This document shows, in pieces, positions 1 through 9,221 of a stretch of DNA of 64,000 nt (position 1 is the stretch's first letter; each line of letters opens with the position of its first letter). The stretch covers positions 62,001 to 126,000 of the forward strand of contig NZ_JBDLLG010000006.1 in the NCBI RefSeq assembly GCF_039822625.1. The letters run 5' to 3'. The notes beneath the pieces are model-generated. The model searched no databases. It was not told the DNA's origin and saw nothing but the letters and a program-made list of their open reading frames with translations. A program made the translations under genes and the position numbers. The DNA is from Marinimicrobium locisalis (GTDB lineage: Bacteria > Pseudomonadota > Gammaproteobacteria > Pseudomonadales > Cellvibrionaceae).

Positions 1-715
1 TGCCGCTTTTCCAGTTGTAGTAAATTTTCTTGTACGGACAGGCGGAAACACACATGCGCCAGCCCCGGCATTTGTCCTGATCGATCAACACAATGCCGTC
101 TTCCTCGCGCTTGTAGATCGCGCCCGAGGGGCAAGAGGAAACACAAGCCGGGTTCAGGCAGTGCTCACACAACCGGGGCAGATACATCATGAAGGTGTTT
201 TCAAACTGCCCATAGATGTCGGCCTGCACCTGGTCGAAGTTGACGTCCTTACGGCGCTTCTCAAACTCGGTGCCGAGAATCTCCTCCCAGTTCGGGCCCC
301 ATTCGATTTTCTCCATGCGCTGCCCGGACACCAACGAGAACGGGCGCGCCGTGGGCTGGTGCTTGGTGTCACCGGCTTTGTGCAGGTGTTGGTAGTCAAA
401 ATCAAACGGCTCGTAGTAGTCGTCAATTTCCGGAAGGTCCGGGTTGGCGAACAAGTTGGCCAGCACGCGAAGCTTGCCGCCGATACGAGGCTTGATTTTG
501 CCTTTCTTGTCGCGCTTCCAGCCACCGTTCCACTTGTTTTGGTTTTCCCATTCTTTGGGGTAGCCGACCCCGGGCTTGGTTTCCACGTTGTTAAACCAGG
601 CATACTCGACACCTTCGCGCGAGGTCCAGACGTTTTTGCAGGTGACTGAACAGGTGTGGCAACCAATGCACTTGTCCAGATTCAGCACCATGCCGATTTG
701 CGCTCTTACTTTCAT
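1..715 (-). CDS. narH: Respiratory nitrate reductase beta subunit NarH, 3' part missing
   Basis: This is the iron-sulfur electron-transfer subunit of the membrane-bound NarGHI nitrate reductase. It passes electrons from the NarI hemes to NarG at the cytoplasmic face. The first 238 codons are present and the rest lies beyond the left edge. The N-terminus has a four-cysteine ferredoxin set at C16, C19, C22 and C26. Further on are LCEHCLNPAC and then CRGWRMCVSACPYKK, where the Trp replaces a Cys as in the NarH [3Fe-4S] site. The ATG lies 9 bases after the narG stop, so narGH is one transcript. narJ and narI are expected beyond the edge. Confidence 0.97.
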   Translation of the reverse strand, partial: MKVRAQIGMVLNLDKCIGCHTCSVTCKNVWTSREGVEYAWFNNVETKPGVGYPKEWENQNKWNGGWKRDKKGKIKPRIGGKLRVLANLFANPDLPEIDDYYEPFDFDYQHLHKAGDTKHQPTARPFSLVSGQRMEKIEWGPNWEEILGTEFEKRRKDVNFDQVQADIYGQFENTFMMYLPRLCEHCLNPACVSSCPSGAIYKREEDGIVLIDQDKCRGWRMCVSACPYKKIYYNWKSG

Positions 716-724
716 TGCACTACC

Positions 725-3700
725 TCACTCAGTGTCCAGCCAGTCGACCTTGTCCATTTTGCGGACAATGACGAATTCATCGCGGTTGCAGCCTACGGTG
801 CCGTAATAGTTGAAGCCGTAGGCCTGTTGGGCGTAGCCACCGATCATATGGGTGGGTTTCATCACCGCACGGGTCACGGAGTTGTGAATCCCGCCGCGGG
901 TTTTGGTCAGGTTTGACCCCGGGGTGTTGATGATCCGCTCTTGGGCGTGATACATCATGCTCATGCCCTGGGGTACCCGCTGGGAGACGACCGCTCGACA
1001 GGCGATGGCGCCGTTGACATTGAAGACGTCGATCCAGTCGTTATCCTCAATGCCGGCTAACTTGGCGTCGTGTTCGCTCAGCCAAACTATCGGGCCACCG
1101 CGTGACAGGGTCTGCATCAACAGGTTGTCCGAATAGGTGCTGTGAATGCCCCACTTTTGGTGCGGGGTGATCCAGTTGAGCACCAGCTCTTTGTTACCGT
1201 TGCTGCGCTGGTTGAGGATCGGCTCGATGGTTTTCAGGTTCACCGGCGGCTTGTACAGACAATGCTGCTCACCGAAATCGAGCATCCACTCGTGATCCTG
1301 ATAGAACTGCTGCCGGCCGGTGATGGTGCGCCACGGAATCAGCTCATGCACGTTGGTATAACCCGCGTTGTAGGACACATGCTCATCTTCCAGACCCGAC
1401 CAGGTCGGTGAGGAAATGATCTTGCGTGGCTGAGCGACGATATCGCGGAAACGGATTTTCTCTTCCTCTTTAGGCAGCGCCAGGTGCTTGTGATCCCGGC
1501 CGGTAATTTTACCCAAGGCGTCCCAGGCTTTTACCGCCACATGGCCATTGGTTTCCGGAGCCAAGGACAGAATCACTTCGCAGGCGTCGATGGCAGACTC
1601 AATCCGGGGACGGCCTTTGTTGGCCCCCTCTTCATGATGCACGCGGTTGAGCTTACCGAGGAACGCCACTTCTTCTTTGGTATCCCAGTTGATGCCCTTA
1701 CCGCCGTTGCCCAGTTTGTCCATCAACGGGCCAAGGGAGGTAAAACGGTGGTAGGTGTTGGGATAGTCCCGCTCCACCACGTTGATGTTGGGCATGGTCA
1801 CTCCAGGCACCGCATCGCACTCGCCTTTCCACCAGGCTTTTACACCGTAGGGCTGGGCCATTTCCCCCGGGGAGTCGTGCATGATGGGTGTGGTCACCAC
1901 ATCCTGCTCCACGCCCAGGTGGCCGTTGGTGAGCTCCGAGAACTTTTTGGCGATGCCCTTGAAAATGTCCCAGTCGCTGCGCGATTCCCACACCGGGTCG
2001 ATCGCTTCGGTGAGCGGGTGGATGAACGGATGCATATCCGAGGTGTTCATGTCGTCCTTTTCGTACCAAGTGGCGGTCGGCAGAACAATGTCGGAATAGA
2101 GGCAAGTGGTGGACATGCGGAAGTCCAGGGTGACCCACAGGTCCACCTTGCCCTCCGGTGCCTCGTCGCGCCAAGTGACATCTTCGGGTTTGGCTTCGCC
2201 GGTCTCGCCCAGATCCTTGTTCATCAGGCCGTGTTTGGTACCCAACAAGTGGCGCAGCATGTATTCGTGGCCCTTGCCACTGGAGCCCAGTAAGTTCGAG
2301 CGCCAAATAAACATATTGCGCGGGTAGTTCTGCGGGCTGTCCGGATCTTCGCAGGCAAATTTCAGCTCGCCACCCACCAATTGATCGCGCACATAGTCTT
2401 TGACGTCCTTGCCGGCCGCCTTGGCCGCTTCGGCCAGCTTCAGCGGGTTGGTGGCCAACTGCGGGGCGGAGGGCAACCAGCCCATGCGCTCGGCGCGGGT
2501 GTTGTAATCGAGAATGCTGGACTGCCATTTTTCCTTGTTCGCCAGAGGCGAGACCAGGTCGCCCATATTGAGCTTCTCGTAGCGCCACTGGTCAGAGTGT
2601 GCGTAGAAGAACGAGGTGCCGTTCATTTGCCGGGGCGGACGCTGCCAGTCCAAGCCAAAGGCCAGCGGCTGCCAGCCGGTTTGCGGGCGCAGCTTTTCCT
2701 GGCCCACATAGTGGGCCCAACCGCCGCCGCTCTGTCCGACGCAACCACACATCATCAGCATGTTGATCAGACCGCGGTAGTTCATGTCCATATTGAACCA
2801 GTGGTTCATGCCAGCGCCGACAATGATCATGGAGCGACCGTGGGTTTTGTCGGCGGTGCGGGCAAACTCCCGGGCAACGGTGATCACATGTTCGGGCTTA
2901 ACGCCGGTAATGCGCTCCTGCCACTGGGGCGTGTAGGGCTTGTCCTCGTCAAAGCTCTGGGCGCAATTGGGATCGTCCAAACCGTTGTCGACGCCGTAGT
3001 TAGCCAGGGTCAGGTCGTAGACGGTGGCCACCAGCACTTGGCGGCCGTCGGCCAGCGTGACTCGTTTGGCGGGCACCTTGCGCATCTGCACTTCGGTGTG
3101 CTCGGTGTGCTGGAAATACCCGTAGTCGTGTTCCTTGCAGCCAAAATAAGGGAAGGCCACATCGGCAATCTCGTCGCTGTTGCCTTTCAGAGAGAGTTGC
3201 AGGTCCACCTCATCGCCGGTAAGACCGTCGCGATTTTCCAGGTTCCACCGGCCGGTTTGCCCTTCCGGGCGTCCCCAACGATAGCCGATAGAGCCATTGG
3301 GGCTAACCAGACGCTGGTCAGCGCCGTTGATGGCAATGGTTTTCCAGTCCGGGTTGGCTTCTTCCCCCAGGTTGTCCACCAAGTCCGCCGCGCGCAGAAA
3401 ACGGCCTTGCTGCAAACGGCCAGCCTCATCATCCAGAATGACCAGGTTGGGCATGTCGGTGTAGCGCTTCACGTAGTTCGTGAAGTACTCACTCTGGGAG
3501 TCAACATAGAACTCTTTCAGAATCACATGACCGAAGGCCATGGCCAGGGCGGCATCGGTGCCCTGACGGGGCGCCAGCCACTGGTCGGTGAGCTTGGCGA
3601 CCTCGGAATAGTCCGGAGTAATGCTGATGACCTTGGTACCCTTGTAGCGCACTTCAGTCATAAAGTGAGCATCGGGCGTGCGGGTTTGGGGGACGTTGGA

Positions 3701-4462
3701 ACCCCAGCAAATAATGTAGGAGGAGTTGTACCAGTCCGCGGATTCGGGCACGTCGGTCTGCTCGCCCCACACTTGCGGGGAGGCGGGAGGAAGGTCGCAG
3801 TACCAGTCGTAAAAGCTCAGGCAGTTGCCGCCTATCAGAGACAGGTAGCGGGCCCCCGAGGCGTAGGACACCATGGACATGGCCGGGATGGGCGAAAAGC
3901 CGGTGATGCGATCCGGGCCGTAGGTTTTCGCGGTGTAGACGTTGGAGGCGGCAATGATTTCATTCACTTCATTCCAGTGGGCGCGGATAAACCCGCCCAG
4001 CCCGCGCCGGGATTTATAACTCTTCGCCTTGGCCGGGTCTTCCACAATGGAGGCCCAGGCCTGAACCGGGTCGGCATACTGCTCGCGCGCTTCGCGCCAG
4101 AGCTTCATCAGTGACTGACGAACTTTGGGGTACTTCAAGCGGTTGGCGCTGTAGATGTACCAGGAGTAGCTGGCTCCACGAGGGCAGCCGCGGGGCTCAT
4201 GGTTGGGCAGATCCGGACGGGTACGCGGGTAATCGGTCTGCTGGGTTTCCCAGGTGACCAGACCGTTTTTTACATAGATTTTCCAGCTGCAGGAGCCGGT
4301 GCAGTTCACGCCGTGGGTGGAACGCACAATTTTGTCGTGCTGCCAGCGCTGCCGGTAACCGCGCTCCCATTGGCGATCTTCATCGGTGGTAACGCCGTGG
4401 CCTTCGGCAAAAGATTCTCGCTGCGCTTGAAAGTAGCGCAACTTATCGAGAAGGTGACTCAT
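725..4462 (-). CDS. narG: Respiratory nitrate reductase alpha subunit NarG
   Basis: This is the catalytic subunit that reduces nitrate to nitrite at a bis-MGD molybdenum centre. It has 1245 residues, the usual full length. The N-terminal FS0 cluster ligands are H50, C54, C58 and C93, with the His in place of the first Cys as in NarG. D223, in FYDWYCDLPP, aligns with the Asp that ligates Mo in the E. coli enzyme. No twin-arginine signal is present, so the active site faces the cytoplasm. It starts narGH and is read leftwards, away from metY. A NarL-type dyad lies in the shared upstream region. Confidence 0.98.
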   Translation of the reverse strand: MSHLLDKLRYFQAQRESFAEGHGVTTDEDRQWERGYRQRWQHDKIVRSTHGVNCTGSCSWKIYVKNGLVTWETQQTDYPRTRPDLPNHEPRGCPRGASYSWYIYSANRLKYPKVRQSLMKLWREAREQYADPVQAWASIVEDPAKAKSYKSRRGLGGFIRAHWNEVNEIIAASNVYTAKTYGPDRITGFSPIPAMSMVSYASGARYLSLIGGNCLSFYDWYCDLPPASPQVWGEQTDVPESADWYNSSYIICWGSNVPQTRTPDAHFMTEVRYKGTKVISITPDYSEVAKLTDQWLAPRQGTDAALAMAFGHVILKEFYVDSQSEYFTNYVKRYTDMPNLVILDDEAGRLQQGRFLRAADLVDNLGEEANPDWKTIAINGADQRLVSPNGSIGYRWGRPEGQTGRWNLENRDGLTGDEVDLQLSLKGNSDEIADVAFPYFGCKEHDYGYFQHTEHTEVQMRKVPAKRVTLADGRQVLVATVYDLTLANYGVDNGLDDPNCAQSFDEDKPYTPQWQERITGVKPEHVITVAREFARTADKTHGRSMIIVGAGMNHWFNMDMNYRGLINMLMMCGCVGQSGGGWAHYVGQEKLRPQTGWQPLAFGLDWQRPPRQMNGTSFFYAHSDQWRYEKLNMGDLVSPLANKEKWQSSILDYNTRAERMGWLPSAPQLATNPLKLAEAAKAAGKDVKDYVRDQLVGGELKFACEDPDSPQNYPRNMFIWRSNLLGSSGKGHEYMLRHLLGTKHGLMNKDLGETGEAKPEDVTWRDEAPEGKVDLWVTLDFRMSTTCLYSDIVLPTATWYEKDDMNTSDMHPFIHPLTEAIDPVWESRSDWDIFKGIAKKFSELTNGHLGVEQDVVTTPIMHDSPGEMAQPYGVKAWWKGECDAVPGVTMPNINVVERDYPNTYHRFTSLGPLMDKLGNGGKGINWDTKEEVAFLGKLNRVHHEEGANKGRPRIESAIDACEVILSLAPETNGHVAVKAWDALGKITGRDHKHLALPKEEEKIRFRDIVAQPRKIISSPTWSGLEDEHVSYNAGYTNVHELIPWRTITGRQQFYQDHEWMLDFGEQHCLYKPPVNLKTIEPILNQRSNGNKELVLNWITPHQKWGIHSTYSDNLLMQTLSRGGPIVWLSEHDAKLAGIEDNDWIDVFNVNGAIACRAVVSQRVPQGMSMMYHAQERIINTPGSNLTKTRGGIHNSVTRAVMKPTHMIGGYAQQAYGFNYYGTVGCNRDEFVIVRKMDKVDWLDTE

Positions 4463-4825
4463 TCGCGGACTCCTGAACAGAGGCTATGGCAATCCCCAAA
4501 GCGGGAGATTGCGCGGTAACAATTTCACCCGGGCATAGTGCGCAAAAATCCGCCGCACCGCTACCAGCGCTGGCGCCGTAAAAATGCCCCCTTCTACTCC
4601 CTTGGTAGTAGCCCGGGAGTTTTCTAACCTCTTGTTTTTAAAGGAATCACCTTTCTTTGTCCTTGCCTGGAATCCCTTGCAGAGGCCCGTTGATTCATCG
4701 GTGGTATCCCGTAATAGACGTGAGGTTATTACGAGTCATTTTCATTCTGCGTTGTGGTAAAGTGAGGCTCTGGGCAGGACAAAGAAACCGGCGCCAAATG
4801 GCGCCGACTTGTGGAGACAATCGCT
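4463..4825. other. Divergent narG/metY intergenic region
   Basis: This 363-base gap serves both narG (leftwards) and metY (rightwards). It contains a NarL-type dyad at 4595-4610 and an isolated FNR half-site, TTGAT, at 4690-4694 with no second half. A short GC hairpin, CGGCGCC/GGCGCCG, lies at 4789-4806 just before the metY ribosome binding site and could affect metY translation. I see no SAM-riboswitch-like structure and no other gene. Confidence 0.5.
4595..4610. promoter_or_regulatory. Candidate NarL-type 7-2-7 operator for narG
   Basis: The sequence TACTCCC-TT-GGTAGTA is an inverted pair of NarL-like heptamers (consensus TACYYMT, N2, AKRRGTA) with a few mismatches. It is centred about 140 bases upstream of the narG start codon. 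NarL and NarX are encoded in the same window, and narG is the classical NarL target. The call rests on symmetry and context; binding is inferred. Confidence 0.5.
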
Positions 4826-6103
4826 ATGAAACTCGAATCCCTGGCGCTGCATTGTGGCTATGAACCGGAACCCACGACCCATGCGGCCACCACCCCGATT
4901 TATCAAACCACTTCGTACACCTTTGACGATACTCAACACGGCGCGGATCTGTTCGATCTAAAGGTCGAAGGCAATATTTATACACGAATCATGAACCCCA
5001 CCAATGCGGTGCTGGAGGCACGCGTGGCGGCCATGGAAGGCGGCATTGGTGCGCTGGCATTGGCCTCGGGCATGGCGGCCATCACCTATTCGATTCAGTG
5101 TATCGCCGACGCCGGGGACAACATCATCAGCACCAGCCAACTCTACGGCGGCACCTACAATTTGTTCGCCCACAGCTTTCCCCGTCAGGGTATTGACGTA
5201 CGCATGGCCTCCTTCGACGACCTGGAAAAGATGGAGAGCTTTGTTGATGAGCGAACCAAGGCGATTTTCTGCGAGTCCATCGGCAACCCGGCGGGCAACA
5301 TTGTGGATATCCAGGCCCTGGCGGATATCGCCCACCGGAACGGCATTCCATTGATCGTGGACAACACCGTGGCGACGCCGTTTTTGTGCAAGCCTTTCGA
5401 GTTTGGGGCGGACATTGTGGTGCACTCGCTCACCAAATACATTGGCGGGCACGGCACTACCGTGGGCGGCGCTATTGTAGACTCGGGCAAGTTTGACTGG
5501 GTGGCCAACAAAGAGCGTTTCCCCATGCTGAACGAGCCGGACCCCTCCTATCACAACGTGGTTTATACCGAAGCGCTGGGCGAGGCGGCCTACATCGGCC
5601 GCTGTCGTGTGGTACCGCTGCGCAATACCGGCTCCGCCCTCGCGCCGCACAGCGCTTTTTTGATCATGCAGGGTTTGGAAACACTGGGCCTTCGTATGGA
5701 ACGCCATTGCGAGAACGCGCTAAAAGTGGCCCAGCATCTGAAGCAGCACCCGAAAATCAACTGGGTAAACTACGCCGCCCTGCCGGACAGTCCCTTCAAC
5801 GGCCTATGCCAGAAAATCAGCGGCGGACGAGCGTCGGGCATTCTGAGTTTTGGTATCAAGGGAGGGAAAGACTCGGGCGCGCAGTTTATCGACGCTCTGC
5901 AGATGATTTTGCGCCTGGTGAACATCGGTGATGCCAAGTCCCTCGCCTGTCACCCGGCCACCACGACCCACCGCCAGCTCAATGAGGAGGAACTCAAGTC
6001 AGCCGGCGTCTCTGCCGATCTGGTGCGCCTGTCCATTGGTATTGAGCACATTGATGATATTATAGCGGATATTGATCAGGCCCTGGAGCACGTCAGCGCC
6101 TGA
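4826..6103 (+). CDS. metY: O-acetylhomoserine sulfhydrylase
   Basis: This PLP-dependent Cys/Met-metabolism enzyme makes homocysteine from O-acetylhomoserine and sulfide in methionine synthesis. It has 425 residues. The PLP lysine is K204 in VHSLTKYIGG, and the family motif SRIxNPT appears as TRIMNPTNAVLE. I chose the ATG preceded by GTGGAG over the in-frame GTG five codons upstream, because that GTG lies inside the ribosome binding site. It is divergent from narG, and narX follows 65 bases downstream beyond a GC hairpin. Its use of sulfide fits the sulfite reductase and sulfide:quinone oxidoreductase genes further right. Confidence 0.93.
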   Translation: MKLESLALHCGYEPEPTTHAATTPIYQTTSYTFDDTQHGADLFDLKVEGNIYTRIMNPTNAVLEARVAAMEGGIGALALASGMAAITYSIQCIADAGDNIISTSQLYGGTYNLFAHSFPRQGIDVRMASFDDLEKMESFVDERTKAIFCESIGNPAGNIVDIQALADIAHRNGIPLIVDNTVATPFLCKPFEFGADIVVHSLTKYIGGHGTTVGGAIVDSGKFDWVANKERFPMLNEPDPSYHNVVYTEALGEAAYIGRCRVVPLRNTGSALAPHSAFLIMQGLETLGLRMERHCENALKVAQHLKQHPKINWVNYAALPDSPFNGLCQKISGGRASGILSFGIKGGKDSGAQFIDALQMILRLVNIGDAKSLACHPATTTHRQLNEEELKSAGVSADLVRLSIGIEHIDDIIADIDQALEHVSA

Positions 6104-6121
6104 TACGCCCCGCTCAGGCTC

Positions 6122-6146
6122 TGGCCGGGGCCTCACGCCCCGGCCA
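6122..6146 (+). terminator. GC-rich hairpin between metY and narX
   Basis: TGGCCGGGGC pairs perfectly with GCCCCGGCCA across a five-base loop. No T-run follows on the + strand, so it may only weaken readthrough into narX or stabilise the metY mRNA end. Confidence 0.4.
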
Positions 6147-6168
6147 TCCATGCAAAACGGCACCGTCT

Positions 6169-7992
6169 ATGCGCTCTACATCCCTGGTTCTCAGCATCAA
6201 GCTCGCGCTTGCCGGCATTGTCGCTTTGGCCGCCCTCACCATGGCGGCCTCCTACTGGCTCTCGGACCGGGCGGACAGCGATGCCCATGCGATCAACCTG
6301 GCCGGCTCATTGCGCATGCACACCTATCGGCTGTTGGCCCTAGAGGACAACCCGGCCGCTACCGAGGAAGATCGCCGCCAGGCCCGCGAGCAATTGGAGA
6401 GCACCTGGGCTCACCCCCTATTTGAGTCCCTGCGCCACCGCAGCGACCCGTTAGCCCGGGAGTTGGACAGCGCCCAGGCTCAGTGGCACACCCTCAAGCA
6501 GGCGTTCTCCGAGCTCTCGCCCGCCGAGCGCATTGCCGCCACGGACCGCTTTGTGGGGCAGCTCTATGCCTTCGTCAACCAATTGCAACACCATGCCGAG
6601 CGCAATGCGGCACTTCTACGGCTGGTACAAGTACTCGCCCTGTTCGCCATCCTCGCACTGGCTGCCGTCGTCGCCTATTGGCTGCATCGCCGCCTGGAGC
6701 ACCCGCTCGCCGAGCTGCAGAAGGTGACCCAGCGCATCAGCCAGGGCGACTATGAGTACCGGCTGCAACCCCGTTTTGTGGATGAACTCGGGGTGGTGGC
6801 CGAATCGTTCAACCAGATGAGCCGGGCTATTGCCCACGCCCATGGGCAAATGGAGTCCCAAATCGAGCAACAAACCCGGGAGCTCCAGCGCAGCAACACC
6901 ACCTTGCAGTTTCTGTATGAAACCGCGCAAACCATTATCGAACAGGAAACCGGCGGCATTGATTTTCAGCCCATTATCAATCGTGCCGCCGAAATCGCTC
7001 AGGTGGACGACCTGGAACTGTGCCTGATTACCGACACGGGGGACCACCCTTACCGTCAAATCAAGCCCGAAGACAGCGACTATGACCTGTGCATGACTCG
7101 CAACTGCGGCGATTGCCTCAGCGGCGAACTGCTCACCAACGCCCAAGGCACCGGTTTGCCCGATCCGGTCTACCGCTACAGCTTTCCCATGAACCGGGAG
7201 CAACGCCATTATGGCGTACTGGTTTGTCGCATGGGGGAGGGAGAAATCCTAACCGCCTGGAAGCAGCAGCTACTCCAGTCCATTGCCGACCAAATCGCCA
7301 TGGCTCTCAGCTTGCAGGCGGAGGAAGATAATGCCCGGCGCCTGTCCCTGGCTCACGAGCGCACGGTCATCGCCCGGGAGCTACACGACTCTCTGGCTCA
7401 AGCCCTGTCGTACCTTAAGATCCAGGTTACCCGCCTGAACCGCGCTCTGGCCAAGGACGATAAAAAGATACTGGAGGATGTTTCCAACGAGTTGCAAGAA
7501 GGGCTCAGCTCCGCCTACCGACAGCTGCGCGAGCTACTGACCACCTTCCGACTCAAGGTGGACGGCCCAGGGCTGCTCGGCGCGCTGCAAATGAGCGTAA
7601 AGCAGCTCAGCGACCAAACCGACATGAGCATTGAGCTTGATTATCAGCTGGAGAGCCTGCCGCTAACGCCCAACGAAGAAATTCACCTGCTACAGATCGT
7701 GCGCGAAGCCACCCAGAACGCCATCCACCACAGCCGGGGGCAACGCGTCGACATTCATATTGAGCGCCAACAAAACAAGGTAGCCGTATTAATCGACGAC
7801 GACGGGGTGGGCATTTCCGAGAGCCCGGAAAAACTGAACCACTACGGCCTGGCCATTATGCAGGAGCGCAGCAAAAACCTCGGCGGCCGGGTAAGCATTG
7901 CCAACCGCTCCGAAGGCGGCACCCGGGTGGCCTTTTCCTTTACGCCCGACTGCCTGCGCCAGGTCAACGTTTTTGCGCGCGAGGCTCATTGA
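6169..7992 (+). CDS. narX: Nitrate/nitrite sensor histidine kinase NarX
   Basis: This membrane kinase senses periplasmic nitrate or nitrite and phosphorylates NarL. It has 607 residues. The N-terminal membrane helix spans about 8-30. It is followed by a P-box-like helix with the ligand arginine at about 42-52 (NLAGSLRMHTY). Next come a four-helix periplasmic domain, a second membrane helix at about 150-171 and HAMP. A central module carries a cysteine cluster, C308, C313 and C316 (CMTRNCGDC), as in NarX. The HisKA_3 domain has phospho-acceptor H406 (ARELHDSLAQ), followed by a HATPase with DDGVGI. The ribosome binding site is weak. Its likely partner NarL is 5.8 kb away at 13801. Confidence 0.93.
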   Translation: MRSTSLVLSIKLALAGIVALAALTMAASYWLSDRADSDAHAINLAGSLRMHTYRLLALEDNPAATEEDRRQAREQLESTWAHPLFESLRHRSDPLARELDSAQAQWHTLKQAFSELSPAERIAATDRFVGQLYAFVNQLQHHAERNAALLRLVQVLALFAILALAAVVAYWLHRRLEHPLAELQKVTQRISQGDYEYRLQPRFVDELGVVAESFNQMSRAIAHAHGQMESQIEQQTRELQRSNTTLQFLYETAQTIIEQETGGIDFQPIINRAAEIAQVDDLELCLITDTGDHPYRQIKPEDSDYDLCMTRNCGDCLSGELLTNAQGTGLPDPVYRYSFPMNREQRHYGVLVCRMGEGEILTAWKQQLLQSIADQIAMALSLQAEEDNARRLSLAHERTVIARELHDSLAQALSYLKIQVTRLNRALAKDDKKILEDVSNELQEGLSSAYRQLRELLTTFRLKVDGPGLLGALQMSVKQLSDQTDMSIELDYQLESLPLTPNEEIHLLQIVREATQNAIHHSRGQRVDIHIERQQNKVAVLIDDDGVGISESPEKLNHYGLAIMQERSKNLGGRVSIANRSEGGTRVAFSFTPDCLRQVNVFAREAH

Positions 7993-8025
7993 CCGGCTCG
8001 CGCTCCCCCAGGCTAAAGGGCACCG

Positions 8026-9009
8026 CTAAAGACGGTCACGCGCCCTGCCTCGCTGAACCCGCACAATATCGGCCATGACCGCCAGCGCTATTTCGGCGGG
8101 TGTTTTGCTCCCCAGCGCCAGGCCGATGGGCATATGAATGCGGGTAATTTCTTGCTCGCTCAACCCTCCGGAGCGACGCAACCGCTCGGCGCGCGCTTCG
8201 GAGCTCCGCCTGGAGCCCATCACCCCCAAATAGAATGCCGGCGTATTCACCGCCTCGATCATGGCCAGGTCATCAATGCGGGGGTCGTGAGTAAGCGCGA
8301 CCACCGCCGTTGCAGCGTGGCAAGCGCCCGGCGAGGCGATATACACTGAGGGCAAAACCGGCTCAACCCTGGCGCCCTCAACGGGAGCATTGTCCAACGC
8401 CTCTTCCCGAGGGTCACAGACGATCACCTCGTACCCCAGGGCCTTGGCAAATTCGGCACAGGCAATGGAGACGGTGGAGATACCGGCGATGATCAGGCGT
8501 GCCGCCGGCCCAACCCGAATTGAGACACTCCGCCCCGAATCACTATCAACAACCCTTGGCCCCACCCCCTCCTCGTCAACAAAGGTTTTCTCACCGCTTT
8601 CCAGGGCCACCTGGCGCGTGCGCACCTGCTGGCCGCGCAACGTCGCCAACAGGGTGTCCATGTGTTCCAGATTGTCGCGGTCAGGCCTCATACGCTCAAT
8701 CAACACATCAAGCGTACCGCCACAGGGCAACGCTACTCGATTTCCCCCCTGGCCATCCCGGGAGCCATAGCGGAGGCGCTGCGCTGGTTGATTGAAGGCA
8801 CCTTCCCCCAGGCACTCCAGGAAATCCTCCTCGACGCAGCCACCGGAAAGTGAGCCTACATGGCGGCCATCAGCGCGGGCCACAAACATGGAGCCGGGTT
8901 CACGAGGCGAAGAGCCGAAAGTGGAGAGCACAGTGCAAAACCAGACGGTTTCACCCTGGCTCAACCACGCCCGGGCCTGCTCCACGACTTTCAGGTCCAG
9001 ATGCTGCAA
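8026..9009 (-). CDS. XdhC/CoxI-family molybdoenzyme maturation protein
   Basis: XdhC-family proteins bind molybdenum cofactor and help insert or sulfurate it in target enzymes. The N-terminal XdhC/CoxI part has FGSSPREPGS and GGCVEEDF, followed by PCGGTLDVLIE. The C-terminal half is a Rossmann-like XdhC_C domain with FYLGVMGSRRSSEAR and HMPIGLALGSKTPAEIALAVMA cut by the domain end. No ATG start is available. GGAGGG precedes a TTG at 9009 by seven bases, so I used that; an in-frame TTG at 9024 lies upstream of this ribosome binding site. It is convergent with narX and sits before narK. A role in NarG cofactor loading is inferred from position only. Confidence 0.8.
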   Translation of the reverse strand: MQHLDLKVVEQARAWLSQGETVWFCTVLSTFGSSPREPGSMFVARADGRHVGSLSGGCVEEDFLECLGEGAFNQPAQRLRYGSRDGQGGNRVALPCGGTLDVLIERMRPDRDNLEHMDTLLATLRGQQVRTRQVALESGEKTFVDEEGVGPRVVDSDSGRSVSIRVGPAARLIIAGISTVSIACAEFAKALGYEVIVCDPREEALDNAPVEGARVEPVLPSVYIASPGACHAATAVVALTHDPRIDDLAMIEAVNTPAFYLGVMGSRRSSEARAERLRRSGGLSEQEITRIHMPIGLALGSKTPAEIALAVMADIVRVQRGRARDRL

Positions 9010-9221
9010 ATCAACGCCCTCCAAAAAGGAAGTTTTTGGACCCTGGCTGTGAGCGGGAGTTTAGAGATGGGATCTTGAAGCATAACGCACCAGTCGTCAT
9101 CAGTCTTGGTCCTTCATAATGACGCTCCCGAATAGCGATGGCAACTGGCGAGGTGAAAGGCACTAGGACAAGGATAAGCGCGGCCTCCCCCTCCCCAAGA
9201 GAGAGCCCGCGCGCGCTCATC

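Noticed and set aside
2381..4114. A 577-codon frame antisense to narG
   Set aside because: It is the shadow of a long GC-rich gene. The composition is low-complexity Gly/Val/His with no motifs, and narG is certain on the other strand.
4690..4703. TTGAT upstream of narG as an FNR box
   Set aside because: Only one half-site matches; the second half (CGGTG) does not fit.
4703..4825. SAM or other riboswitch in the metY leader
   Set aside because: Only one short hairpin is present; I find no conserved SAM-box elements.
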